From positions 6,696,001 to 6,760,000 of the forward strand of contig NZ_CP118527.1 in the NCBI RefSeq assembly GCF_028885415.1: DNA of 64,000 nt. Direction: 5' to 3'. The stretch is from Streptomyces coeruleorubidus. Lineage in GTDB: Bacteria > Actinomycetota > Actinomycetes > Streptomycetales > Streptomycetaceae. Positions within the stretch are counted from its first letter, which is position 1, and the number at the start of each line of letters is the position of its first letter. Below, piece after piece: positions 36,037 through 43,056 of the stretch. The translations under genes and the position numbers were made by a program. The notes below the pieces were generated by a model that worked only from the letters and a program-made list of their open reading frames with translations, had not been told where the DNA came from and did no database searches.

Positions 36037-36841
36037 GGAGCAACGTTGACTTTCGAGGATCGTCTCCGCTGCTGGTGGTGATCAGCTTACCGAATACGTG
36101 CCCCCAGAAACCGGAATTACCTCCCGAGCCGCGAACCGCAAGCACTCGCTCCGCCACAACGAAACGCTCATTGTTCTTCGGTGACTTACGTGACGGGTTC
36201 GCGACTACCGTGAGGGGCTCTTTGAAGGGATCCGCTGAAACGGATAGGAGCCCGATTCCTGCATGTTCCAATGCGGCGCGCAAGGTGTCTTGCGTTTTCG
36301 GTAGGCGCTCCGAATCCATAGCCAAGAAAGTTTTGTTGGCGAACCTAGCGTGGGAGCTTGCTTGCCCAAGGGCTCTCTGCCAGTCAGTGCGTTTTACTTC
36401 GATCGCGTAGAGGCTTGTAGTCGGGCACTGGTAGACATGTTTGGATTTCCATTGGCCTCGGCCTGCCCGCTCAACCCACCCGTACTCCATTAGCATTGGC
36501 ATCAGTTGCTGGGTGATATGCGATGGAGAGGTGAGGGTGCTTGCCGCGATTTCTGATGTCGTAGCAGCAGGCGATGAGCGGTTTCCGACCTCGCATTTAT
36601 GTTGAGTCGAGGTGAGAAAAGATGCGATATCAATCGCAGACTTCGATTGAATGGGGTGCAATCCCCACCTTTTCCGCTCCTCTATTACTTGCCTGTTGAA
36701 AACGGCAAAAATGAGATCAGCGACACCCTTCGGTGTTTGAATCTCATAGAAGTGCTCCCAGGGTGTCCTAGGGGATGTGAATTTGTATCGATTTTCGGTA
36801 AGGGGTCGCAACATGTCGGCTTCCCTTTTGAATTTAGTCAT
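36029..36841 (-). CDS. Winged-helix plus PD-(D/E)xK-like protein
   Basis: A 270-residue protein. Residues about 80-135 resemble a winged helix (TSEIAASTLTSPSHITQQLMPMLMEYGWVERAGRG is the region; the key part is SPSHITQQLMPML). Residues about 150-185 read TSLYAIEVKRTDWQRALGQ, where the ExK and the following Asp-Trp and Gln fit the core of PD-(D/E)xK nuclease-like proteins. Start ATG 36,841 has GGAGG at 36,849-36,853. Its end overlaps the end of the preceding gene by 8 bp. It could be a sequence-specific nuclease or an inactive DNA-binding relative. Neighbours suggest a shared defence role. Confidence 0.65.
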   Translation of the reverse strand: MTKFKREADMLRPLTENRYKFTSPRTPWEHFYEIQTPKGVADLIFAVFNRQVIEERKRWGLHPIQSKSAIDIASFLTSTQHKCEVGNRSSPAATTSEIAASTLTSPSHITQQLMPMLMEYGWVERAGRGQWKSKHVYQCPTTSLYAIEVKRTDWQRALGQASSHARFANKTFLAMDSERLPKTQDTLRAALEHAGIGLLSVSADPFKEPLTVVANPSRKSPKNNERFVVAERVLAVRGSGGNSGFWGHVFGKLITTSSGDDPRKSTLLLT

Positions 36842-37395
36842 GCGACGCCTCCGACAGCTTGCTTCGCGAAGCCTCCATCGTACGAGATGGAACTGACAGT
36901 GAGCGCAGCTTCGCTCCGTTATTCGAGCCGATACCGGCGCATCTGGCAGCCTCGCTGTGGAAGTCCCGGTCGAAGGCCATTGCGGTCCAGGACCCTGGGC
37001 TGTCGTCGAGCCCATTGGCGGTCGGCTGCGGCCATGGGGGCTGCTGCTCACCGAGGTCGGCGTAAGGACTTTGGCCGGGAGCTGCTTTGGCGCGAGTGAT
37101 CATGGCCCCGTAAGCTTGCGGCGCGTCGGGCAGTCTGTGGACCTGCCCGGTAAAGCACGACGTTGGGGCCATGATCTTCGAGGCTCGTGCCAAAGTGGCT
37201 GGCTAAAGTCGTGGAGCCAACCGCCCCAGCCACGACGTACCTCTCCCTGGCATCAGGCGGCTGATTGCTGTGCGCGCGGCACGGGCGCCGGCCGGGCTGG
37301 AGCGGGGCGGAGACAGGAGCGCAGGCCCGGCCGGGGGCCGGGCCGCGCGCGGTGAGCGGAGCGAGCCGCCTTGAACCAGTAGAGAAAGTTGTAAC
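36842..37395. other. Non-coding stretch between cargo and backbone
   Basis: No supported gene in 554 bases. A perfect 12-bp inverted repeat, GATCATGGCCCC at 37,098-37,109 and its complement at 37,164-37,175, encloses 54 bases and may be a terminator or a recombination relic. GC content rises here from cargo to backbone level. Confidence 0.55.
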
Positions 37396-37776
37396 TCAGT
37401 CTGTGGTGCGGGGCTTGAAGTCGTACGCGCAGGTTGGGAGTTCGACACCTTGGCGGTGGGACAACGGCAGGAAGACCACTGGCCGGATGGTCCAGGTGAT
37501 GCGGGTGCTGGCGTGGGTCACGGAGACCGTGCAGGGTTCCATGCGTAAGAGGGCTCGTCGCGTATCGATGCGGCCGTCATAGAGCCAGGCCCAGGCCTCG
37601 TCGGAGGCGTCCGGATCGAGTGCTGGTGAGATCGTACGTAGGGCGACCGCTACCCATCTGTCGGCTTGTGGCGCCGAGTAGGCGTCGAAGGATCCCCGAA
37701 GTGCTGGCAACCCTGCCTCGTCGTTGACGTCTTGCGTCCAGCACTCGCACCAGAAGCCCCGCTGGGGCTTGTCCAT
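37396..37776 (-). CDS. Conserved small protein downstream of the ATP-binding protein
   Basis: A 126-residue protein with many Trp and Cys residues at its start (GFWCECWTQDV) and no motif I know. ATG 37,776 overlaps the stop of the ATP-binding protein gene (TGATG), so the two are translationally coupled, with GGAGGAC upstream. It ends in KPRTTD. It probably works with the ATP-binding protein, but nothing in the sequence says how. Confidence 0.65.
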   Translation of the reverse strand: MDKPQRGFWCECWTQDVNDEAGLPALRGSFDAYSAPQADRWVAVALRTISPALDPDASDEAWAWLYDGRIDTRRALLRMEPCTVSVTHASTRITWTIRPVVFLPLSHRQGVELPTCAYDFKPRTTD

Positions 37777-38201
37777 CAGCACGGGTGTCCTCCCGGCTGG
37801 GTGTCCGTGAAGAGTTCGGCGGTGACGGTGTAGCCGCTGTGGCTGCCGTGGACGACGACCCGGTGGGCGATGACGCTGACCATGCCCAAGCCGCGGCCGT
37901 GTACCGCGTCCATGCTCGGTTGCTCGACCTTCGGGGCGGTGCCCGTTCCTCCCTCGTCGGTGACCGACAGGGCAACCACCTTGGGCGAGACCGCGAGGGC
38001 CAGGTGGAAGCTGCCTACCCCGCCGCTGGCCGTGTGGAGGATCGCGTTCGCGCTCAGCTCGCTCACGATCAGTTCGGCGTCGTCGGCCAGGGGAGATCCG
38101 CGCAGGATGTCCCGTGTCCAGCGGCGGGCCCGGCTCACCTCTTCCGGAAAACCTGGGCAAGTGAGTCCCCAGACCCGGGTGGTGCTCGTATACTCGTGCA
38201 T
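37776..38201 (-). CDS. GHKL ATP-binding protein, RsbW/anti-sigma-like
   Basis: A 141-residue protein with the Bergerat ATP-binding fold of RsbW and SpoIIAB. The N-box is ELIVSELSANAILHTA, the G1 box is VTDEGGTG and the G2 box is GRGLGMVSVIAHRV. No sensor or dimerisation domain is present, so it is a Streptomyces-type single-domain kinase or anti-sigma factor. Start ATG 38,201 has GAAGGAA upstream, and the start codon lies inside an operator-like sequence (38,185-38,203) shared with the repressor and transfer promoters. It is coupled to the downstream small gene. Confidence 0.82.
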   Translation of the reverse strand: MHEYTSTTRVWGLTCPGFPEEVSRARRWTRDILRGSPLADDAELIVSELSANAILHTASGGVGSFHLALAVSPKVVALSVTDEGGTGTAPKVEQPSMDAVHGRGLGMVSVIAHRVVVHGSHSGYTVTAELFTDTQPGGHPC

Positions 38202-38203
38202 AC
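38185..38203. promoter_or_regulatory. KorSA-type operator-like site at the ATP-binding protein start
   Basis: CTCGTATACTCGTGCATAC contains two ACTCGT/CTCGT half-sites of the motif found at the repressor and transfer promoters. It covers the start codon of the gene at 37,776-38,201. Binding by the GntR protein is inferred from the shared motif. Confidence 0.5.
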
Positions 38204-38247
38204 AAGTTCCTTCGTGCTGGTAGGCCGCCATGTGCAGCGGGTTCGGG

Positions 38248-38679
38248 CTAGACGAGTTTCACGCCGTCGTGGGCGCGGATGGCCGGCGGGGATACCGCGT
38301 CCAATGCGTCCAGGACGCGGATCGCGTATGCCTCGTCGGCGAGTTCGATGACCTCTTCGCGGGTGGCCCAGCGCAGTGCGCGGGTCTCGTCCCCGGTGGT
38401 GGGCGTGCCGTCGGCGGCCTCACAGCGGAAGACCATGGAGACGATCAAGCCCTTCATGTTCTTGTAGATCCCGGTCAGGGTCGCGGGAAGCGCGATCTTG
38501 ATGCCGGTCTCTTCGAGAACTTCGCGCTGGAGGGCCTCGGGGATGGTTTCCTCGCGTTCGAGGATTCCGCCCGGGGGTTCCCAGTGGCCGTTGTCGCGGC
38601 GTTTGATCAAGAGGGCGCGGTCCTGGTCGTCGACGATGACTCCGGCGACGCTCACGGAGTGCGGACGGTCGGTGCTCAC
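38248..38679 (-). CDS. pif: Nudix hydrolase, Pif-like transfer immunity factor
   Basis: A 143-residue Nudix protein. The Nudix box is complete: GGILEREETIPEALQREV followed by LEETGI, with the REVLEE metal-binding core. In pSAM2 the Pif protein, also of the Nudix family, blocks redundant transfer of the element between cells that already carry it. The position beside a KorSA-like repressor gene and in an AICE supports the same role here. GTG 38,679 has GAGGAAC upstream. It diverges from the repressor gene and they share an 83-bp promoter region with an operator-like site. Confidence 0.82.
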   Translation of the reverse strand: MSTDRPHSVSVAGVIVDDQDRALLIKRRDNGHWEPPGGILEREETIPEALQREVLEETGIKIALPATLTGIYKNMKGLIVSMVFRCEAADGTPTTGDETRALRWATREEVIELADEAYAIRVLDALDAVSPPAIRAHDGVKLV

Positions 38680-38734
38680 GTTCCTCTGCCCTCTCGGATG
38701 GCTAGGCTCTCCACCGTAGCAACAAAGCTCGCCC

Positions 38735-38749
38735 ACTCGTCTAGATACC
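38735..38749. promoter_or_regulatory. Operator-like site in the pif/repressor divergent promoter
   Basis: ACTCGTCTAGATACC holds the half-site ACTCGT and the CTAGA core seen in inverted form at 42,617-42,640. It lies 14 bp before the repressor start, so binding would allow autorepression. Confidence 0.55.
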
Positions 38750-38762
38750 TAAAGGAGTACAC

Positions 38763-39551
38763 GTGCCCTCTCTTTCCTCCGGCCTCCTCGGCGACCTCGA
38801 TCCCACGAGCGATCGTGCGGTCTTCCGGCAGATCGCCGACCAGCTGCGCGAGGCCATCGACCGTGGGCGATTCAAGGAGGGCGAAAAGCTGCCCTCCGAA
38901 GCGGAGCTTGTCGAACATTACGGGGTTTCCCGTATGACGGTTCGAAACTCCTTCTCCGTCCTCCAGGGCGAGGGCCTGGTGCACGCCGAGCACGGCAAGG
39001 GCGTCTTCGTGCGACCACGCCCGCCTGTACGGCGGCTCGCCTCAGACCGGTTCGCCCGGCGCCATCGCGAGCAGGGGAAGTCCGCCTTCATCGTGGAGGC
39101 CGACGCCGCCGGCAGTCACCCACAGGTGGACAGCCTGGAAGTCAAGGAGGAGAAAGCCAGTCAGGATGTCTCCACCCGACTCGGGTCCGTGCGGCGGGTG
39201 CTGGCCCGGCGCCGCCGGTATCTGCTGGACGGGCGGCCCGTCGAGTTCGCCACCTCGTATCTGCCCCTCGACATCGCGCGCGGGACGCCGATCGCCGAGC
39301 CGAACCCCGGGCCCGGTGGCATCTACGCCCGGCTTGAGGAGCTGGGGCACCGCCTCGACCGCTTCGAGGAAGAGATCCGTGCCCGGATGCCCTCACCCGA
39401 TGAGGTCCGGACACTGCGGCTGGCCTCCGGCGTGCCGGTCATTCACCTGATCCGGACCGCGTTCGACCAGGAAGGGCGGGCCGTGGAGGTCTGTGACACG
39501 GTCATGGCGGCGGACGCGTACGTGCTGTCGTACCAGCTCCCGGCGACGTGA
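38763..39551 (+). CDS. korSA: GntR/HutC-family repressor with UTRA domain (KorSA-like)
   Basis: A 262-residue regulator: GntR winged helix at about residues 12-80 (GRFKEGEKLPSEAELVEHYGVSRMTVR) and a UTRA ligand-binding domain at about 100-255. KorSA in pSAM2 is a GntR repressor of the replication-transfer activator and of its own gene. Start GTG 38,763 has AAAGGAG at 38,751-38,757. It lies between pif and the transfer operon and is flanked by sites of one shared motif, which fits a master repressor. No separate Pra-type activator gene is recognisable in this element. Confidence 0.85.
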   Translation: MPSLSSGLLGDLDPTSDRAVFRQIADQLREAIDRGRFKEGEKLPSEAELVEHYGVSRMTVRNSFSVLQGEGLVHAEHGKGVFVRPRPPVRRLASDRFARRHREQGKSAFIVEADAAGSHPQVDSLEVKEEKASQDVSTRLGSVRRVLARRRRYLLDGRPVEFATSYLPLDIARGTPIAEPNPGPGGIYARLEELGHRLDRFEEEIRARMPSPDEVRTLRLASGVPVIHLIRTAFDQEGRAVEVCDTVMAADAYVLSYQLPAT

Positions 39552-39612
39552 TCGCCTGATCGGCGGCGGTGCGCGGGGACGCTGCTCCGAACTCGTACAC
39601 CTCAACAGGCAT

Positions 39613-39628
39613 ACTCGTATAGACGAGT
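39613..39628. promoter_or_regulatory. Palindromic operator-like site upstream of the transfer operon
   Basis: ACTCGTATAGACGAGT has perfect 6-bp arms (ACTCGT/ACGAGT) around ATAG and is the best copy of the shared motif. It lies 90 bp before the first gene of the transfer operon. Confidence 0.7.
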
Positions 39629-39688
39629 GGGCAAGTTGTGTGGCAAGGTGGTTGCCGTTCCCGGGAGGCCGGGTTCGAACCCTGCATC

Positions 39689-39706
39689 TTGTATAGACGA
39701 GTAGAT
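39689..39706. promoter_or_regulatory. Second operator-like site at the transfer operon start
   Basis: TTGTATAGACGAGTAGAT repeats the right part of the palindrome 76 bp further on and ends 11 bp before the TTG start at 39,718. Confidence 0.65.
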
Positions 39707-39717
39707 GGGAAGAAGCT

Positions 39718-40074
39718 TTGCGCACCATCCGTGTAGAGACCTCGGCCGCAACGATCCTGCTGACCGAGGCCCCCGAGCCCAAGGTCCGCGACCGGCAGAC
39801 GGGCGAGATCGCCAAGGACGCCACCAGCGGAGAGGCACTGATGACGATCGGCGTCGTCTACCTGGAGGACGGCGAGTCGTCGCTGATCAAGGTCACCGTT
39901 CCCGAGAGCGGGGTGTCCGAGGGGCTGACGCTCGGGGCTCCGGTCTCGCTTCCGGGTCTGGTGGCCCGGCCGTGGGAGAGCGTCTTCAACGGGCAGCAGC
40001 GGCACGGCATCGCGTTCCGCGCCGCCGCCGTGACTCCGGCCGCGTTCCCGGCCGCCTCCGGAGCCGCTGCCTGA
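39718..40074 (+). CDS. Conserved AICE protein of unknown function
   Basis: A 118-residue protein starting at TTG 39,718 behind GGGAAGAAG. It has a beta-rich middle part (TIGVVYLEDGESSLIKVTVPE) and an Ala-rich tail. No known domain is visible. I recall proteins of this size at the same place, between the GntR repressor and the FtsK-like gene, in many pSAM2-type elements. Its stop overlaps the start of traSA (TGATG), so it is the first gene of the transfer operon. Confidence 0.72.
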   Translation: MRTIRVETSAATILLTEAPEPKVRDRQTGEIAKDATSGEALMTIGVVYLEDGESSLIKVTVPESGVSEGLTLGAPVSLPGLVARPWESVFNGQQRHGIAFRAAAVTPAAFPAASGAAA

Positions 40075-41450
40075 TGACCGATCTGACGACGCTCCTGGAG
40101 GTGGGTGGTCCTGTCGCCGCACTCGGCGGCGGGGCCGCCTACGCCCGGGCCAAGCATCCCGGCCTGTACTGGTCCACGTTCGGCCTGCCGATATCCACAG
40201 CCCGGCTGCTCAGCTCGTACGGCTCGGTCATGGAGGCCTGCGGCCTGACTGTGGCTCCGTCCCGGCTGCGGATGCTGGCGGTCAAGGCCACCACTCGCCG
40301 TGAAGTTCGTCCCGTACCGCCGCGTCGCGGCATCATCCGCCCCACCTCGACCGGGCTTCGGCTCCGTCTGCGGCTCGCTCCGGGGCAGGAACCGGCCGAC
40401 GTCGCCGCCTCGACGGAACGGCTGCGGCATGCCTGGGGCGTTCACGCCGTGTACGTGACCACGGTCAAGCCCGGTGTGGTTGAGCTGCGGCTGGTCGGCT
40501 TCGATGTGCTGCGGCAGGTGCGGATGCCGCGCAAGGTGGACGCCAAGTTCCTTCAGGTGCCGGTGGCCCTGCGGGAGGACGCCATGCCGTTCATACGCAA
40601 CTACCGGACCGTGCCCCACCAACTCACCCTCGGCGCAACGCTGTCGGGCAAGTCCATGTATCTGCGGCACCTGATCGCCGGACTCGCCCCTCAGCCGGTC
40701 GCCCTGGTCGGGATCGACTGCAAGCGTGGAGTGGAGCTGGCGCCGTTCGCCTCCCGCCTCTCCGCGCTGGCGACCGAACCGGAGCAGGCAGCAGAGCTGC
40801 TGCCCGTGCTCGTGAAGGAAATGGAGGACCGTTACGACCTGATCAAGGCTCGGCAAGGCATCGCCCCGGACACCCCGGCCGAAGAGATCACCTCCGACAT
40901 CTGGGGACTGCCCGAGTCCGAACGCCCCGTTCCCATCGTGCTGTTCGTGGACGAGGTAGCTGAACTCTTCCTCGTCGCCACCAGGAAGGACGAGGAACGG
41001 CGGGACGAGATGGTCACCCAGCTCATCCGGCTCGCCCAGCTCGGCCGCGCGGCGGGCATCTACCTTGAGGTCTGCGGGCAGCGTTTCGGCGCCGAGCTGG
41101 GCAAGGGCGCGACCATGCTGCGGGCCCAGTTGACCGGCCGCGTCTGCCACCGGGTGAACGACGAGGCTTCCGCGAAGATGGCGCTCGGCGACATCGCACC
41201 CGAAGCGGTCATGGCCGCCTGCGCCATCGCCCCCGAACGGCCCGGCCTCGCCGTGGCAGGTGACACCTCGGGTGGCTGGTCACGCTTCCGGACGCCGTAC
41301 CTGTCACTCGGAGACGCCGCCGAGACCTGCCGCGAATACGCCCACCAGGTGCCGGACCTGCCCGTGCTCAAGCCCTTCCAGCCCGAGGTGACGGTACGGC
41401 CGGTGGAGTCCCTGGCCCCGGTCATCGAACCGCGCCCGGCAACCGGCTGA
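40074..41450 (+). CDS. traSA: FtsK/SpoIIIE-type conjugal DNA translocase (TraSA)
   Basis: A 458-residue translocase. The Walker A motif is GATLSGKSMYL (about residues 190-200), Walker B is VPIVLFVDEVAEL (about 285-297), and the arginine and sensor parts (GRAAGIYLEVCGQRF) follow. The first 100 residues contain one hydrophobic segment and a basic region instead of the long FtsK membrane domain. Such proteins move double-stranded plasmid DNA between mycelia and are the only transfer protein essential in pSAM2 and relatives. Coupled by 1 bp overlap to the preceding gene. Confidence 0.92.
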   Translation: MTDLTTLLEVGGPVAALGGGAAYARAKHPGLYWSTFGLPISTARLLSSYGSVMEACGLTVAPSRLRMLAVKATTRREVRPVPPRRGIIRPTSTGLRLRLRLAPGQEPADVAASTERLRHAWGVHAVYVTTVKPGVVELRLVGFDVLRQVRMPRKVDAKFLQVPVALREDAMPFIRNYRTVPHQLTLGATLSGKSMYLRHLIAGLAPQPVALVGIDCKRGVELAPFASRLSALATEPEQAAELLPVLVKEMEDRYDLIKARQGIAPDTPAEEITSDIWGLPESERPVPIVLFVDEVAELFLVATRKDEERRDEMVTQLIRLAQLGRAAGIYLEVCGQRFGAELGKGATMLRAQLTGRVCHRVNDEASAKMALGDIAPEAVMAACAIAPERPGLAVAGDTSGGWSRFRTPYLSLGDAAETCREYAHQVPDLPVLKPFQPEVTVRPVESLAPVIEPRPATG

Positions 41451-41534
41451 CCTCCTCCACCAACCCCGGTCGGCGTGACCGCCTCACGCCAAGTCCCTAC
41501 CCCTCGCTTGCCTGAATCCGGAAGGAGCCGCATC

Positions 41535-42206
41535 ATGCGCGCCCAACTGGCCCGCGTGGACGCGGTGCTCATCCAAGCTGTCATCGCTGCCGCACTGTCC
41601 TTCGCTCACCTACACGACATCGCCTCGGCGGCCGGGCAGGACGGATGGAAAGCCTGGGCCTACCCGATCAGCGTCGACCTGTTGCTCGTCGCCGCCTGGC
41701 GTCGCCTGCGGTCCGGGGAGGCGAAAGCGGCCGGGTGGTGCTGGTTCGTCATCGCGCTCACTGCCTCACTCGGAGCCAACGTCGCCACCGCCGGCCTGCT
41801 CGACATGAACCAGGTCCCGGCCTGGCTGCGCATCCTCGTGGCGGGCTGGCCTGCGGTCGCCTTCCTCGGCGGCACGCTGCTCGCGCACTCGGCACCGACG
41901 ACGGTCGACCACGCCGCCGAACCCGCCACGGACGACGAGGTTCACGACCAGGCCGAGGAACGCGAACTCCCTCCCGAGTCGCCTGCATACCCGGCCGCCG
42001 AGCACGCCCCGCCCCAGGAACCGGTCAACGAACCGGAACCGCCTGAACGTCCCGTCCTGCCCGTTCCGGCCGCCCTCGTCGCGCACGCCCGCAAGGTCGC
42101 CGCCGAACACCACACCCGCACCGGAGCACCCATCGACACCCCGACCCTTCGCGCCCGCCTCGGCGTCCCTGCACCCATGGCCGAAGCCATCGCCACCCAC
42201 CTCTGA
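41535..42206 (+). CDS. spdB: SpdB-type intramycelial spread protein (DUF2637)
   Basis: A 223-residue protein with four hydrophobic segments in the first 120 residues (AVIAAALSFAHLHDIA, ISVDLLLVAAWRRL, WCWFVIALTASLGANVA, ILVAGWPAVAFLGGTLL), the DUF2637 pattern, then an acidic Pro/Glu-rich linker and a C-terminal helical part. Spd proteins help spread the element inside the recipient mycelium and affect pock size. ATG 41,535 has GGAGC upstream. Confidence 0.85.
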   Translation: MRAQLARVDAVLIQAVIAAALSFAHLHDIASAAGQDGWKAWAYPISVDLLLVAAWRRLRSGEAKAAGWCWFVIALTASLGANVATAGLLDMNQVPAWLRILVAGWPAVAFLGGTLLAHSAPTTVDHAAEPATDDEVHDQAEERELPPESPAYPAAEHAPPQEPVNEPEPPERPVLPVPAALVAHARKVAAEHHTRTGAPIDTPTLRARLGVPAPMAEAIATHL

Positions 42207-42218
42207 AAGGAGACCCGT

Positions 42219-42410
42219 GTGACCGCCAATCGCCGCTTCCGCAACGTCGTTCGCATCGGCCCTGTCCAGGTCGGCACGTACTACGACGGCCGGGGCCAGG
42301 AGAAGCACACCGCCGCCTGCACCGCCCCGCGCTGCGGCTTTTCCACCGACTACGACGGCCGCGCCGCCGCCGAGCTGGCCGCCCGCACCCACCGCTGCCC
42401 CGTCCGCTGA
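42219..42410 (+). CDS. Small mobile-element transfer protein (SpdA-like)
   Basis: A 63-residue protein with the pattern FRNVVRIGPVQVGTYYDG and two cysteines spaced in CTAPRCGFSTDYDG plus HRC at the end, suggesting a small zinc-stabilised fold. Start GTG 42,219 follows AAAGGAGA. I recall this small protein, named mobile element transfer protein, directly after spdB in many Streptomyces elements. Its molecular role is unknown. Confidence 0.75.
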   Translation: MTANRRFRNVVRIGPVQVGTYYDGRGQEKHTAACTAPRCGFSTDYDGRAAAELAARTHRCPVR

Positions 42411-42425
42411 AAGGACCCTCACCCC

Positions 42426-42620
42426 GTGACCGTCAGCCTGCCGCTTGTCGTCGTCCTCGGCTTCTTCGCCTGGGGAGCAGTCAGGTTCCTCGGCGTCCGC
42501 GTCTGGATCGTCGTCCTGATCGCCCTCTTCGGCTTCTGGCTCTCCCGCACCTTCCTCGCACCCGCCATCGAGTCCGGTACGCGCTCCGGCGTGACCGTCA
42601 TAAACGGCTCACACGCCTAG
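42426..42620 (+). CDS. Small membrane protein of the transfer operon
   Basis: A 64-residue protein with two adjacent hydrophobic segments (LPLVVVLGFFAWGAVRFL and VWIVVLIALFGFWLS). GTG 42,426 has AAAGGAC upstream, 15 bp after the preceding stop. Its final codons overlap an operator-like site at 42,617-42,640. Probably another spread protein. Confidence 0.7.
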   Translation: MTVSLPLVVVLGFFAWGAVRFLGVRVWIVVLIALFGFWLSRTFLAPAIESGTRSGVTVINGSHA

Positions 42621-42640
42621 ACGAGTAGACACGAGTAGAT
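42617..42640. promoter_or_regulatory. Double operator-like site inside the transfer operon
   Basis: The core ACGAGTAGA occurs twice, at 42,621 and 42,631, one helical turn apart, preceded by CTAG. The site lies between two small spread genes and directly before the ribosome site of the next gene, so it may control an internal promoter for spdD, repSA, xis and int. Confidence 0.6.
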
Positions 42641-42655
42641 AAGGAGACCTGGCCC

Positions 42656-42898
42656 GTGTTCCTCCCGAAGTACCCCGACAGCCCGACCCCGCCGCCCGCT
42701 CACACCCACACTCCGACCGAGACGGCCTCCGTACGGCGCTCGCTCCCGTCGGTCTCCATCGATCAGAAAACCGTCGTGGCCTTGGTCGTCGGTGGAGTCG
42801 TCCTCACCGCGCTCCTGGCCGCCGTAGCCGTCACGGCCATCTCCGTTGCCGTGGCCGCCGTCGTCCTGCGCGCCATGCTCCGCGACCACCGCCGCTGA
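42656..42898 (+). CDS. SpdD-like small membrane protein
   Basis: An 80-residue protein with a proline-rich N-terminus (SPTPPPAHTHTPTET) and one long hydrophobic stretch (VVALVVGGVVLTALLAAVAV) near the C-terminus. Start GTG 42,656 behind AAGGAGA. Size, layout and place fit SpdD of pSAM2-type elements. Confidence 0.72.
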   Translation: MFLPKYPDSPTPPPAHTHTPTETASVRRSLPSVSIDQKTVVALVVGGVVLTALLAAVAVTAISVAVAAVVLRAMLRDHRR

Positions 42899-43056
42899 AC
42901 CGCGCTGGCCTCCGGGGCGGCGGCACACGACCAAGCATTTCGCCGCCCCGGCGCCTGTTCCTCCCGACCGAGCCAGTCAGAAGGGGAAACGCCATCTTCA
43001 CCCGCACCACTCCGGCCCCACTCCCGGAACTCGCGAACCTGGCCGCGCGGGGCACG

